Assembly (NCBI GenBank): GCA_045538735.1
Contig: JAZSRY010000015.1
Coordinates: forward strand, 1 to 27,938
Length of the DNA stretch: 27,938 nt
Origin: SIG459 sp045538735
Lineage (GTDB): Bacteria; Bacillota; Clostridia; Oscillospirales; Oscillospiraceae
Direction of reading: 5' to 3'
How positions within the stretch are numbered: the stretch's first letter is position 1; every line of letters starts with the position of its first letter. Under the pieces are notes generated by a model. That model was not told the origin of the DNA and ran no database searches. It saw nothing but the letters and a program-made list of their open reading frames with translations. The translations under genes and the position numbers were made by a program. Below are positions 1 to 6,317 of the stretch, piece after piece.

Positions 1-289
1 TCGTTTTGTTTTTTTGCTCTAACTCCTTTGCCATATCCAGCAAAAGCTGTTCGTTTTTCTTATTGCTATTTTCCATATGGATTTTCTCCCCACTTAATAA
101 TTCATTGACACTGATGCAAAGAATATCACACAGTTCCAGCATGATCGAAGCATCGGGCATTGCCATGCCGCGTTCCCATTTGGATATTGCTTTATCGGTG
201 ATACCCAGTTTTTCTGCCAACTGCATTTGTGTTAAGTTTGCCTTTTTTCTGCACCCGGCAATAAATCTTCCGATTTTAATCTGGTCCAT
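1..289 (-). CDS. XRE-family helix-turn-helix regulator, 3' part missing
   Basis: This is the N-terminal part of a small DNA-binding regulator whose 3' end lies beyond the left edge. The start (MDQIKIGRFIAGCRKK) is preceded by GGAGG at about 296-300. Residues 5-60 form a classic Cro/C1-type HTH, with the LTQMQLAEKLGIT helix pair and the AISKWERG recognition helix seen in many Firmicute regulators. After residue 65 the sequence becomes polar and charged (ENSNKKNEQLLL), which suggests a linker to a second domain that cannot be seen. A near-perfect inverted repeat lies about 50 bp upstream (340-380) and may be its own operator. The family call is firm. Target genes and any C-terminal domain are unknown. 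Confidence 0.88.
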   Translation of the reverse strand, partial: MDQIKIGRFIAGCRKKANLTQMQLAEKLGITDKAISKWERGMAMPDASIMLELCDILCISVNELLSGEKIHMENSNKKNEQLLLDMAKELEQKNKT

Positions 290-339
290 AAGGTACCTCC
301 TTTCGCATTCAGTATAGATAATGAAGTGAAGAAAACACA

Positions 340-380
340 CCTACCATTGGTTTAGTGAGGAGAAATAAACCTATGGTAGG
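340..380. repeat. Inverted repeat upstream of the XRE gene, possible operator
   Basis: Two 15-bp arms (340-354 and 366-380) are complementary except at one position, with an 11-bp centre. They lie about 50-90 bp upstream of the XRE start codon. No T-run follows on either strand, so a terminator is unlikely. A candidate TATACT -10 for the XRE gene lies at 311-316, so the repeat sits at or just upstream of the expected -35 region. This fits an autoregulatory operator, which is inference. Confidence 0.5.
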
Positions 381-452
381 GTGAAAATTGACCTTCAAAT
401 TCAAGTTTGTCTAACTGGATTATATCATAAGGTAATACGGATTCCCATAATA

Positions 453-497
453 ACAAAAAAATCCCTATGGAACCATGTATCCATGATTCCATAGGGA
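453..497 (-). terminator. Rho-independent terminator after tRNA-Pro
   Basis: Reading the minus strand away from the tRNA, a stem built from TCCCTATGGAA and its complement (arms about 462-477 and 482-497, a few mismatches) is followed by a run of seven T. It begins directly after the encoded CCA end, so it terminates the tRNA transcript. Confidence 0.9.
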
Positions 498-499
498 GA

Positions 500-575
500 T
501 GGTCCGAGTGACAGGATTCGAACCTGCGGCATCCTGCTCCCAAAGCAGGCGCGCTACCAACTGCGCTACACCCGG
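500..575 (-). tRNA. tRNA-Pro (anticodon UGG)
   Basis: A complete 76-nt cloverleaf is visible. The acceptor stem CCGGGTG pairs with CACTCGG with one G-U. The D arm contains AGCGCAGTTGGTAGCGC. The anticodon stem CCTGC/GCAGG holds the loop TTTGGGA, giving anticodon TGG (proline). The T arm has the GGTTCGAATCC signature. The 3' CCA is encoded in the gene (500-503 including the discriminator A), as is common in Firmicutes. A strong terminator follows immediately. Confidence 0.97.
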
Positions 576-598
576 ATAAACGTATGTGACAGGTATGA

Positions 599-627
599 AT
601 TATACCAGACGACCAGACAAAAGTCCA
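599..627 (-). promoter_or_regulatory. Sigma-A promoter for tRNA-Pro
   Basis: On the minus strand a TGGACT -35 (622-627) and a perfect TATAAT -10 (599-604) are separated by 17 bp. The -10 lies about 24 bp upstream of the mature tRNA 5' end, as expected for a tRNA promoter. Confidence 0.65.
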
Positions 628-701
628 TAGAAAAATGATGATAAAGATTTTGAAAAGATTTGCAAAAAGCTAAGAAAAACTGCTAAAAAATGCGCGAATT
701 A

Positions 702-730
702 TTGACATTGATGAGGCTAAATAATATAAT
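702..730 (+). promoter_or_regulatory. Consensus sigma-A promoter for the tct operon
   Basis: Perfect TTGACA (702-707) and perfect TATAAT (725-730) are separated by exactly 17 bp. The predicted transcription start near 737 leaves a 36-nt leader before tctC, which has a strong AGGAGG site at 760-765. Such a perfect promoter suggests high basal expression of the binding protein. Confidence 0.9.
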
Positions 731-772
731 GAGGCATGGCATTAGCCAGAGGAAAAAATAGGAGGAAATAAA

Positions 773-1816
773 ATGAAGAAAATCATTGCTCTCATTCTTG
801 TCGCTCTGATGTGCTGCGCACTGTTCGCAGGCTGCGGCAACGAAGCTCCCGCTACTCCTGCTGCTCCTGCAGCTCCCGCAGATCCCGCAGCTCCCGCAGC
901 TCCTGCAGAGCCCGCTGCTCCCGCAGAGCCCGAAGGCTGGAAGCCCGACGGCCCCGTAACCCTGATCGTTTCCTACAAGGCCGGTAACGGCACTGACGTT
1001 ACCGCACGTATCCTTGCTCAGTATGCTGAGAAGTATGTTGGCCAGACCATCGTTATCGAAAACGTTGACGGCGGCTCCGGTTCCATCGGCTGGTCTCAGC
1101 TGGCCGGTTCCGATCCCGACGGCATGACCATCGGCTTCATGAACCTCCCCAACTTCAACAGCTCCATCGTCAATGAGCTGGGTACCTACACCACCGCTGA
1201 CTTCACCGCTATCTGCAACCACGTTACCGAGACCTCTCTCGTTCTTGTCCGCGCTGACGACGAACGCTTCGCAACTCTCGAAGATCTCGTCAACTACGGC
1301 AAGGCCAACCCCGGCAAGCTGATCGCTTCCACCAACGGCGCTCAGGCTTCCAACCACATCGGCGCTCAGGCATTTGCCAACTCCGCCGGCTTCACCTACA
1401 TCGACCTGCCCCAGGGCAACACTGCTGACGAGCTTCTGTCCCTCCGTGGCGGCGAGTCCGACTTCTGCGTAGCAAAGGTTGCTGACATTGCCGGTATGGA
1501 CAGCGAGGTTAAGGTTCTTGCTGCCTTCTCCACCGAGCGTCTTGCTGAGTACCCCGATGTTCCCACTCTTGGCGAACTGGGCTACTATGACCAGTGGCTG
1601 GGCTCCTCCCGCTGCGTTGTCGCTCCCGCTGGCGTCACCGCTGAGATGGTCGCTTTCTATGAGGAAGCTTTCCGCCTCACCATGGAAGATCCCGCTTACC
1701 TCGAGGCAGCTGCTTCCTTCGCAACTGACTATCAGGATGCCGCCGCTACCGCAGCTCTGATTGAGCAGCAGCAGGCATTCACCGAGGGTCTCGCAGAGGG
1801 CTTCTGGTACGAATAA
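773..1816 (+). CDS. tctC: TctC/Bug-type substrate-binding lipoprotein of a tripartite tricarboxylate transporter
   Basis: This is the extracytoplasmic solute receptor of a TTT-family secondary transporter. Residues 1-21 form a lipoprotein signal peptide: two lysines, a hydrophobic core and the lipobox LFAGC, so Cys21 would be lipidated and the protein anchored outside the membrane. Residues 25-57 are a proline/alanine repeat linker (APA/AAPADP units). The mature domain (about 58-347) has the family's opening, PVTLIVSYKAGNGTDVTARILAQYAEKYVGQ, matching the Bug-family glycine-rich carboxylate-binding loop. Length is normal. Codons are strongly C-ending, as in highly expressed genes. tctB and tctA follow after a terminator-like hairpin and a second long stem-loop. 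Family members bind citrate, other di- and tricarboxylates or aromatic acids; the ligand cannot be read here. Confidence 0.93.
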   Translation: MKKIIALILVALMCCALFAGCGNEAPATPAAPAAPADPAAPAAPAEPAAPAEPEGWKPDGPVTLIVSYKAGNGTDVTARILAQYAEKYVGQTIVIENVDGGSGSIGWSQLAGSDPDGMTIGFMNLPNFNSSIVNELGTYTTADFTAICNHVTETSLVLVRADDERFATLEDLVNYGKANPGKLIASTNGAQASNHIGAQAFANSAGFTYIDLPQGNTADELLSLRGGESDFCVAKVADIAGMDSEVKVLAAFSTERLAEYPDVPTLGELGYYDQWLGSSRCVVAPAGVTAEMVAFYEEAFRLTMEDPAYLEAAASFATDYQDAAATAALIEQQQAFTEGLAEGFWYE

Positions 1817-1830
1817 TCCTTTAAAAATCA

Positions 1831-1858
1831 GAAAAGGGCAGGTATTCCTGCCCTTTTC
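1831..1858 (+). terminator. Stem-loop after tctC, likely partial terminator
   Basis: The arms gaaaagggcagg (1831-1842) and cctgcccttttc (1847-1858) are perfectly complementary around a TATT loop, and the stem's 3' arm ends in TTTTCTT. It lies 15 bp after the tctC stop and before tctB, so it probably reduces read-through into the membrane-subunit genes rather than ending the operon. Confidence 0.75.
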
Positions 1859-1889
1859 TTCCACAAGAAAAACCTCGGGAATTTCCGCG

Positions 1890-1940
1890 TAGGCGCTGAA
1901 TAAATACACAAGGGATAAATGCGTATTTATTCAGCGCTTA
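1890..1940 (+). repeat. Long 18-bp-arm hairpin between tctC and tctB
   Basis: The arms 1890-1907 and 1923-1940 form 18 consecutive pairs (one G-U) around a 15-nt loop. No T-run follows, so this is not a simple terminator. It lies 27 bp upstream of the tctB start. It could stabilise the 3' end of the tctC transcript, be an RNase processing site, or be a DNA operator for a second start of transcription. Confidence 0.7.
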
Positions 1941-1967
1941 CACAAATTAGAGAGGAGGGCTTAACCC

Positions 1968-2429
1968 TTGAAAATGCAGAAAACTGACATCGGCGTTGTC
2001 GTTGTCATGTATGCTATCTGCGCATACTTCTACTATATGACCGTGCAGCTGAAGGCGGAAAGCCAGACCTATCCCACCTTTACCATCGTTCTTCTCTTCG
2101 GTCTGACCACCCTCTATCTGCTGCAGATGCTCTTCCGCGCCAAGAAATACGGCGTCGAAAGCGGTGTGGACAAGGTATTTAAGGACTTCAAGCCCCTGCA
2201 GTTCTTCGTATGCCTGGTTCTCGTTATTGCTTACCTCTTTATGATGAAGTACTTCGGTTTCTACATCTCCACCGTTGTTTTCATGCTGGCGGTACTGCTT
2301 TTCCTGCGTGTGCCGGTGCTCCACACCATCATCGTTGTGGTGGCCATTAATGCACTGGTTTATCTGGCTTTCACCACCTTCCTGGGAGTTAAACTGCCTG
2401 TAGGTGAGCTGATAAAGAATCTTATGTAA
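1968..2429 (+). CDS. tctB: TctB-family small membrane subunit of the tripartite tricarboxylate transporter
   Basis: This 153-residue protein has about four hydrophobic segments (roughly residues 8-26, 38-55, 78-112 in two closely spaced helices, and 118-140), the architecture and size of TctB. Its position between tctC and tctA supports the call, because TctB subunits have little sequence conservation. The start is taken as TTG at 1968, because AGGAGGG at 1953-1959 is about 9 nt from it. The ATG at 1974 would be 15 nt away. tctA starts 15 nt after its stop, with an AAGGAGGG site overlapping the stop codon, so the two are cotranscribed and probably translationally coupled. Confidence 0.87.
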   Translation: MKMQKTDIGVVVVMYAICAYFYYMTVQLKAESQTYPTFTIVLLFGLTTLYLLQMLFRAKKYGVESGVDKVFKDFKPLQFFVCLVLVIAYLFMMKYFGFYISTVVFMLAVLLFLRVPVLHTIIVVVAINALVYLAFTTFLGVKLPVGELIKNLM

Positions 2430-2444
2430 GGAGGGCAAAGAAGA

Positions 2445-3983
2445 ATGCTTGAAACTTTAGCTTCTATGGGTGGCGGCTTTCTGAATGCTCTCACCCCCAT
2501 CAATCTTCTTATGATGGTCCTTGGTGTTGCCATGGGTATCGTTATCGGCTGCCTGCCCGGCCTCTCCGCTGCTATGGGTGTCGCGCTGATGCTGCCCCTG
2601 ACCTTCACCATGGAGGCTGATACCGGCCTTATCGTCCTCGGCGCTATCTACTGCGGTGCCATCTTCGGCGGCTCCATTTCCGCCATTCTGATACACACCC
2701 CCGGCACTCCTGCGTCCGCAGCAACTGCCATTGAGGGTTATCAGATGACGCTGAAAGGACAAGCGGGCAAGGCCTTGGCGACTGCCTGCTGGAGCTCCTT
2801 CTGGGGCGGCCTTCTCAGCTGCATTTCCCTCTACTTCTTTGCTCCTCTTCTTGCTAAGCTGGCACTGAAGTTCATGTCCGCCGAGTATTTCTGGCTCAGC
2901 CTTTTCGGACTGACCATTATCGCCGGCGTTTCCAGCAAGAGCATTATCAAGGGTCTTATGTCCGGTGCTCTGGGTCTGCTTCTTTCCACCATTGGTCTTG
3001 ACCCCATTCTGGGTACCAAACGCTTCATGTTCGGCCAGGCTTACTTTGCAGAAGGCATCAACACCACCTGTGCCCTTATCGGTCTCTTCTCTATGTCTCA
3101 GGTCTTTGTTCTGGCTGAGAAGAAGATTGCCAAGCGCGCAAAGGCCTCCAAGTTCACCGATAAGATCATGCTGAACAAGGAGGAGCGCCGTATGCTGTGG
3201 CCCACCATTTTCCGTTCCTGGATCATCGGTAACCTTATCGGCATACTGCCCGGTGCCGGTGCATCCATCGCCTGCTTCATGGGCTATAATAATGCAAGAC
3301 AGTTCAGCAAACACAAGGAAGACTTCGGCCACGGCGCTATGGAAGGCGTTGCAGGTTCCGAAGCTGCCAACAATGCTGTTACCGGCGGCTCTTTGATTCC
3401 CACCCTCACCCTCGGCATCCCCGGCGAGTCTGTTACCGCAGTTCTGATGGGCGGCCTTATTATTCAGGGTCTCCAGCCCGGTCCCGAGCTCTTCACCAAG
3501 CACGCCGACATGACCTATACCTTCTTCGCCGGCTTCGTACTTATTCAGTTCTTTATGCTGGCAATAGGTCTTATAGGCTGCCGCGGCTTTGCCCAAATCT
3601 CCCGTCTTTCCGACTCCATCCTGATTCCCTGTGTCACCGTTTTGTGCTTTGTCGGCTCCTTCGCCATCCACAGAAACATTCTTGACATAGTGGTTATGCT
3701 GGTCTTCGGTGTCATAGGCTATCTGATGCGCAAGTTCGATCTGAATACTGCAGCGGTTGTTCTGGCATTGATTCTCGGTCCCATTGGCGAAAAGGGTCTG
3801 AGAAACGCTCTCCGTGCTTCTCAGGGTAACATTGGAGTCCTCTTCGGTTCCGTTGTTTGCTGGGTTCTTATCATCCTTTGCATCATCGGTATCTTCTCTC
3901 CCATCCTTATGAGCAAGTTCGAGAAGAAAGTTGCAGGTAAAACCGAAGCAGAAGCAGAGGCGGAAGAAGCCGCTGAGGCATAA
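2445..3983 (+). CDS. tctA: TctA large membrane permease of the tripartite tricarboxylate transporter
   Basis: This 512-residue protein is very hydrophobic, with about 10-12 membrane segments, and is the ion-coupled permease. Family hallmarks are visible. The N-terminal GIVIGCLPGLSAAMGVALMLP lies at about residues 26-46. GGSISAILIHTPGTPASAAT lies near 77-96. In the second half, LIGILPGAGASIACFMGYN and GGSLIPTLTLGIPGESVTAVLMGGL form the repeated glycine/proline signature. The C-terminal tail is acidic (KTEAEAEAEEAAEA). Length matches the family. It closes the tct operon and is followed by a strong terminator. The pair imports a carboxylate delivered by the upstream lipoprotein, normally driven by proton or sodium gradients. 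Confidence 0.95.
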   Translation: MLETLASMGGGFLNALTPINLLMMVLGVAMGIVIGCLPGLSAAMGVALMLPLTFTMEADTGLIVLGAIYCGAIFGGSISAILIHTPGTPASAATAIEGYQMTLKGQAGKALATACWSSFWGGLLSCISLYFFAPLLAKLALKFMSAEYFWLSLFGLTIIAGVSSKSIIKGLMSGALGLLLSTIGLDPILGTKRFMFGQAYFAEGINTTCALIGLFSMSQVFVLAEKKIAKRAKASKFTDKIMLNKEERRMLWPTIFRSWIIGNLIGILPGAGASIACFMGYNNARQFSKHKEDFGHGAMEGVAGSEAANNAVTGGSLIPTLTLGIPGESVTAVLMGGLIIQGLQPGPELFTKHADMTYTFFAGFVLIQFFMLAIGLIGCRGFAQISRLSDSILIPCVTVLCFVGSFAIHRNILDIVVMLVFGVIGYLMRKFDLNTAAVVLALILGPIGEKGLRNALRASQGNIGVLFGSVVCWVLIILCIIGIFSPILMSKFEKKVAGKTEAEAEAEEAAEA

Positions 3984-4002
3984 AGCTTCCCAATATGAAT
4001 TA

Positions 4003-4035
4003 AAGGTCGAGACCATGTTGGTCTCGACCTTTTTA
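4003..4035. terminator. Bidirectional terminator between tctA and the MgtC pair
   Basis: Arms ggtcgagacca (4005-4015) and tggtctcgacc (4019-4029) form a perfect 11-bp stem with a 3-nt loop, flanked by AAA on one side and TTTTT on the other. It lies between convergent gene ends (3983 and 4041) and can serve both. Confidence 0.92.
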
Positions 4036-4040
4036 TTAAG

Positions 4041-4733
4041 TTAGAGCTCCTGCACAAGGAGTACGTCTTCGCAGTTGCTTATTTCCGCGATAAGAATGTC
4101 GGGTCGGATTTTCTTGTTCAGCCGGAGGGAGAATATGGCGCAGGAGTTTTTCTCGGTGCTGTCAGCGGAGCGGGTAAGCTCCATGTTGAGAACGGACACT
4201 TTCTTGTGCCGCAGAAGTTTCAACACCTGATCCAAAGCCTCATGCCGGGTGTATTCAAGATATATATTGATTTCCGGACTGGAGTTAAGAATGCGAAATT
4301 CCAGTTTGGAGAAGAGAAGCTCGGCTATAAGGATAAGGGCTGTTGTCAGCAATGCACCCTCGTAGAAACCGCCTCCCAAGGCCAGACCTACAATGGCGGA
4401 GGCCCAAAGACCCGCGGCAGTAGTGAGACCTTTCACCCGCTGGCGGCGGGTGACGATGATGGTGCCTGCACCGATGAAACCTATGCCTGCAATAACCTGT
4501 GCGCCCAGACGGGCAATATCTGTGGGGTAATTCATCACAAAGAAAAGATACTGGCTGGTGAGGGTGGTCATGGCAGCGCCAAGGCATATGAGAATATGGG
4601 TGCGGAAGCCGGCGGGACGCCGCTTGAACTCACGCTCAAGTCCGATGGCACCGCCGCATATTACCGCAAGGAGCATACGAAGAAATATGCCCAGAAAGTT
4701 CATATCCCGTAGGGGATCCATGAAAGCAAGCAT
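4041..4733 (-). CDS. MgtC/SapB-family membrane protein, copy 2
   Basis: The N-terminal half (about residues 15-140) is the MgtC/SapB domain, with four or five membrane helices and the family motifs GGAIGLEREFKRRPAGFRTHILICLGAA, RLGAQVIAGIGFIGAGTII and KGLTTAAGLWASAIVGLALGGGFY. The C-terminal 80 residues are a soluble ACT-like region. MgtC proteins are linked to growth at low magnesium and to control of membrane ATP synthase in some bacteria; the role here is unknown. AAGGAGG lies 7 nt before the ATG and overlaps the upstream gene's end, so it is cotranscribed with the paralogue at 4746-5456. Length (230) is normal. Confidence 0.92.
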   Translation of the reverse strand: MLAFMDPLRDMNFLGIFLRMLLAVICGGAIGLEREFKRRPAGFRTHILICLGAAMTTLTSQYLFFVMNYPTDIARLGAQVIAGIGFIGAGTIIVTRRQRVKGLTTAAGLWASAIVGLALGGGFYEGALLTTALILIAELLFSKLEFRILNSSPEINIYLEYTRHEALDQVLKLLRHKKVSVLNMELTRSADSTEKNSCAIFSLRLNKKIRPDILIAEISNCEDVLLVQEL

Positions 4734-4745
4734 TCCCGCACCTCC

Positions 4746-5456
4746 TTAAAGCTCTTCTATAGCGCAAATATGCCTGTCCTCGGCCACGGCAGCCAAAAAA
4801 TCCACATGCTTCATTTTTTTCTGAAGCCTGAGGATAAAACAGGCGCTGGGGAGCTTTTTTTCTCCGCCGCCCCGATCTATCTCCACATCCAGAATGCTTA
4901 CATTCTGCTTTTTTATCTGGGCTATAATACCGCCTATGTGGTCAATGGCTTCGAACTCCACATATATATTTATGTTGCGGGAGTTCTCGATAATGTAATT
5001 TTCAATGTATGGCAGCACGCGGATGCTGAGCAGTATGAGAAGGAAGGCCAGCAGTACGCACTCATAAAAGCCCGCGCCCACGGCAAGCCCCATGCAGGCG
5101 GAAGCCCAGAGCCCTGCGGCGGTAGTGAGACCCTTTACCTCCTGCCTGCCGGTGACGATAATTGTGCCTGCACCAAGAAAGCCTATGCCGTTTATTACCT
5201 GAGCGCCAAGGCGGCTCAAATCGGTGCTGATGCCTGAAGCGCCCGGAGTGGAGGAGAGCATGTCTGAGAAATATTGACCCAGAAGCATGGTCAAAGCAGC
5301 GCCCATGGAAACCAGCAGATAGGTGCGGAAACCCGCTGCCCGGCGCTTTTTTCCACGTTCCATGCCTATCATGCCCCCAAGTAGCATGGCCAATACAAGC
5401 CTCAGAGTAAGGGAGTAAATATTCAGTTCACGGAGAGAAGTCAGAAATTCATTCAT
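4746..5456 (-). CDS. MgtC/SapB-family membrane protein, copy 1
   Basis: This 236-residue paralogue of the next gene has the same layout. GGMIGMERGKKRRAAGFRTYLLVSMGAA, LSRLGAQVINGIGFLGAGTIIVTGRQ and VKGLTTAAGLWASACMGLAVGAGFY mark the membrane MgtC domain, and a soluble ACT-like tail follows residue 155. Relative to its neighbour it has an insert of about eight residues (SSTPGASGI) in the periplasmic loop. The start has AAAGGAGGG just upstream. A probable promoter is at 5483-5511. The two genes form a two-gene operon created by tandem duplication. Confidence 0.92.
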   Translation of the reverse strand: MNEFLTSLRELNIYSLTLRLVLAMLLGGMIGMERGKKRRAAGFRTYLLVSMGAALTMLLGQYFSDMLSSTPGASGISTDLSRLGAQVINGIGFLGAGTIIVTGRQEVKGLTTAAGLWASACMGLAVGAGFYECVLLAFLLILLSIRVLPYIENYIIENSRNINIYVEFEAIDHIGGIIAQIKKQNVSILDVEIDRGGGEKKLPSACFILRLQKKMKHVDFLAAVAEDRHICAIEEL

Positions 5457-5482
5457 AGAGACCCTCCTTTACACTTTTCTAT

Positions 5483-5511
5483 ATTCTATCATAGCTCAGC
5501 CTTATGCACAA
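5483..5511 (-). promoter_or_regulatory. Sigma-A promoter for the mgtC pair
   Basis: On the minus strand TTGTGC (5506-5511) and TAGAAT (5483-5488) are separated by 17 bp, about 27 bp upstream of the start codon. The leader is too short to hold a magnesium riboswitch. Confidence 0.6.
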
Positions 5512-5530
5512 GCTCGAGCATTATAAAATG

Positions 5531-5562
5531 AAAAACACCCCGGAAAAATCCGAGGTGTTTTT
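5531..5562 (-). terminator. Terminator of the ADH-AOR operon
   Basis: AAAAACACC and GGTGTTTTT (5531-5539 and 5554-5562) pair, extended inward by CGG/CCG with one mismatch. On the minus strand the arm ends in a T-run. It lies 13 bp past the stop of the membrane-protein gene at 5575. Confidence 0.85.
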
Positions 5563-5574
5563 CGTCTGGACGGT

Positions 5575-6087
5575 TCAGCTCTTTTTCTTACTGACAACAT
5601 GAATGAGCCAGTGCTCAACCTTCATGAAAATGAAGGTGCCCAGGAAGAGGATAACAAAGCGGACCAGAGCGTGAATAAGGCCGCCCTTGATGTCCAGAGT
5701 CAGAATGGTTGCGGCATTGAAATAAACGAAGGAAATGGGGCCGGAAACCGCAGGGAAGAAGAACTGCCCGGCGATGAGGACAAAGACCGCAATGAAAAGA
5801 GCTGTGAGGACACCGGGAGTGCCACCGATGACAGCACCGAGACCGTGCTCCAGAAGCACAAATACCAGAGCCATCAGAATACCGAAACCGGCGGTGATGT
5901 AGAACTTCTTCTCGGCCTTTTTGACCTCTTTACCCAGCAGACCGATAAGGCTGGGACCCATAAGGGCGGGCCAGTACTCCGGGTGCTCAACGCCAAGAAG
6001 CCCGCCGATAAAGCTCTCGGCAAAGACAAACACGGTTACCCAAAGGGCGATGAGTGCGGCGAGGATGGCATATTTGCTTTTACTCAT
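5575..6087 (-). CDS. Unrecognised integral membrane protein, last gene of the AOR operon
   Basis: This 170-residue protein belongs to no family I can name with confidence. Hydrophobic stretches at about residues 7-33, 40-52, 64-95 (two helices with GLGAVIGGTPG between), 96-130 and 140-165 suggest five or six membrane passes. It ends in a basic tail (VSKKKS). Repeated glycines and small residues (GGLLG, GPSLIGLLG, SGPISFVYFNAATI) suggest a small permease or scaffold. AAGGAGA lies close to the ATG. It follows the MoaD-like gene by 29 bp and is the last gene before a terminator, so it is cotranscribed with alcohol dehydrogenase and AOR. Transport of a substrate or product of AOR, or of an acid or aldehyde, is only a guess. 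Confidence 0.8.
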   Translation of the reverse strand: MSKSKYAILAALIALWVTVFVFAESFIGGLLGVEHPEYWPALMGPSLIGLLGKEVKKAEKKFYITAGFGILMALVFVLLEHGLGAVIGGTPGVLTALFIAVFVLIAGQFFFPAVSGPISFVYFNAATILTLDIKGGLIHALVRFVILFLGTFIFMKVEHWLIHVVSKKKS

Positions 6088-6116
6088 ATATGTCTCCTTA
6101 TTAATTGTGTTATTTT

Positions 6117-6317
6117 TTAGCCTCCGGAAACAACTTTTATGGCAAGGACTGTATCCCCGTCATTGAGAGTGATTTCGGCGTAGGAGTCCTTTTTGACCAG
6201 AGTACCGTTGAGGGTGATGAGGACGGGGCCGTGGATGTCCACATTGTCCGTCCTCAGCAGCTCCAAAAGGTTCATGCCCGGCTGAAAGGGATAGGAACGG
6301 TCGTTAAGACTTATCAT
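6117..6317 (-). CDS. MoaD/ThiS-like ubiquitin-fold sulfur carrier
   Basis: This 66-residue protein has the beta-grasp pattern (MISLNDRSYPFQPGMNLLELLR, then GPVLITLNGTLVKKDSYAEITLNDGDTVLAI) and ends in the diagnostic double glycine (VVSGG) that is adenylated and thiocarboxylated in MoaD and ThiS. Its start shares one base with the AOR stop (TAATG at 6315-6319), so it is translationally coupled to AOR. That linkage argues for sulfur delivery to the pterin dithiolene of the AOR cofactor rather than for thiazole synthesis. MoaD-like genes beside AOR-family genes are a known arrangement. No MoeB/ThiF activating enzyme is in the window, so activation must come from elsewhere. Confidence 0.88.
   Translation of the reverse strand: MISLNDRSYPFQPGMNLLELLRTDNVDIHGPVLITLNGTLVKKDSYAEITLNDGDTVLAIKVVSGG

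Noticed and set aside
683..1909. Long open frame on the minus strand opposite tctC (408 codons)
   Set aside because: It is antisense to a clear lipoprotein gene, is low-complexity (Gly/Val/Ser-rich) and lacks family motifs; it arises from the C-ending codon use of tctC.
2457..4016. Long minus-strand frame opposite tctA (519 codons)
   Set aside because: No ribosome site or recognisable domain; tctA on the plus strand has full family motifs and membrane helices.
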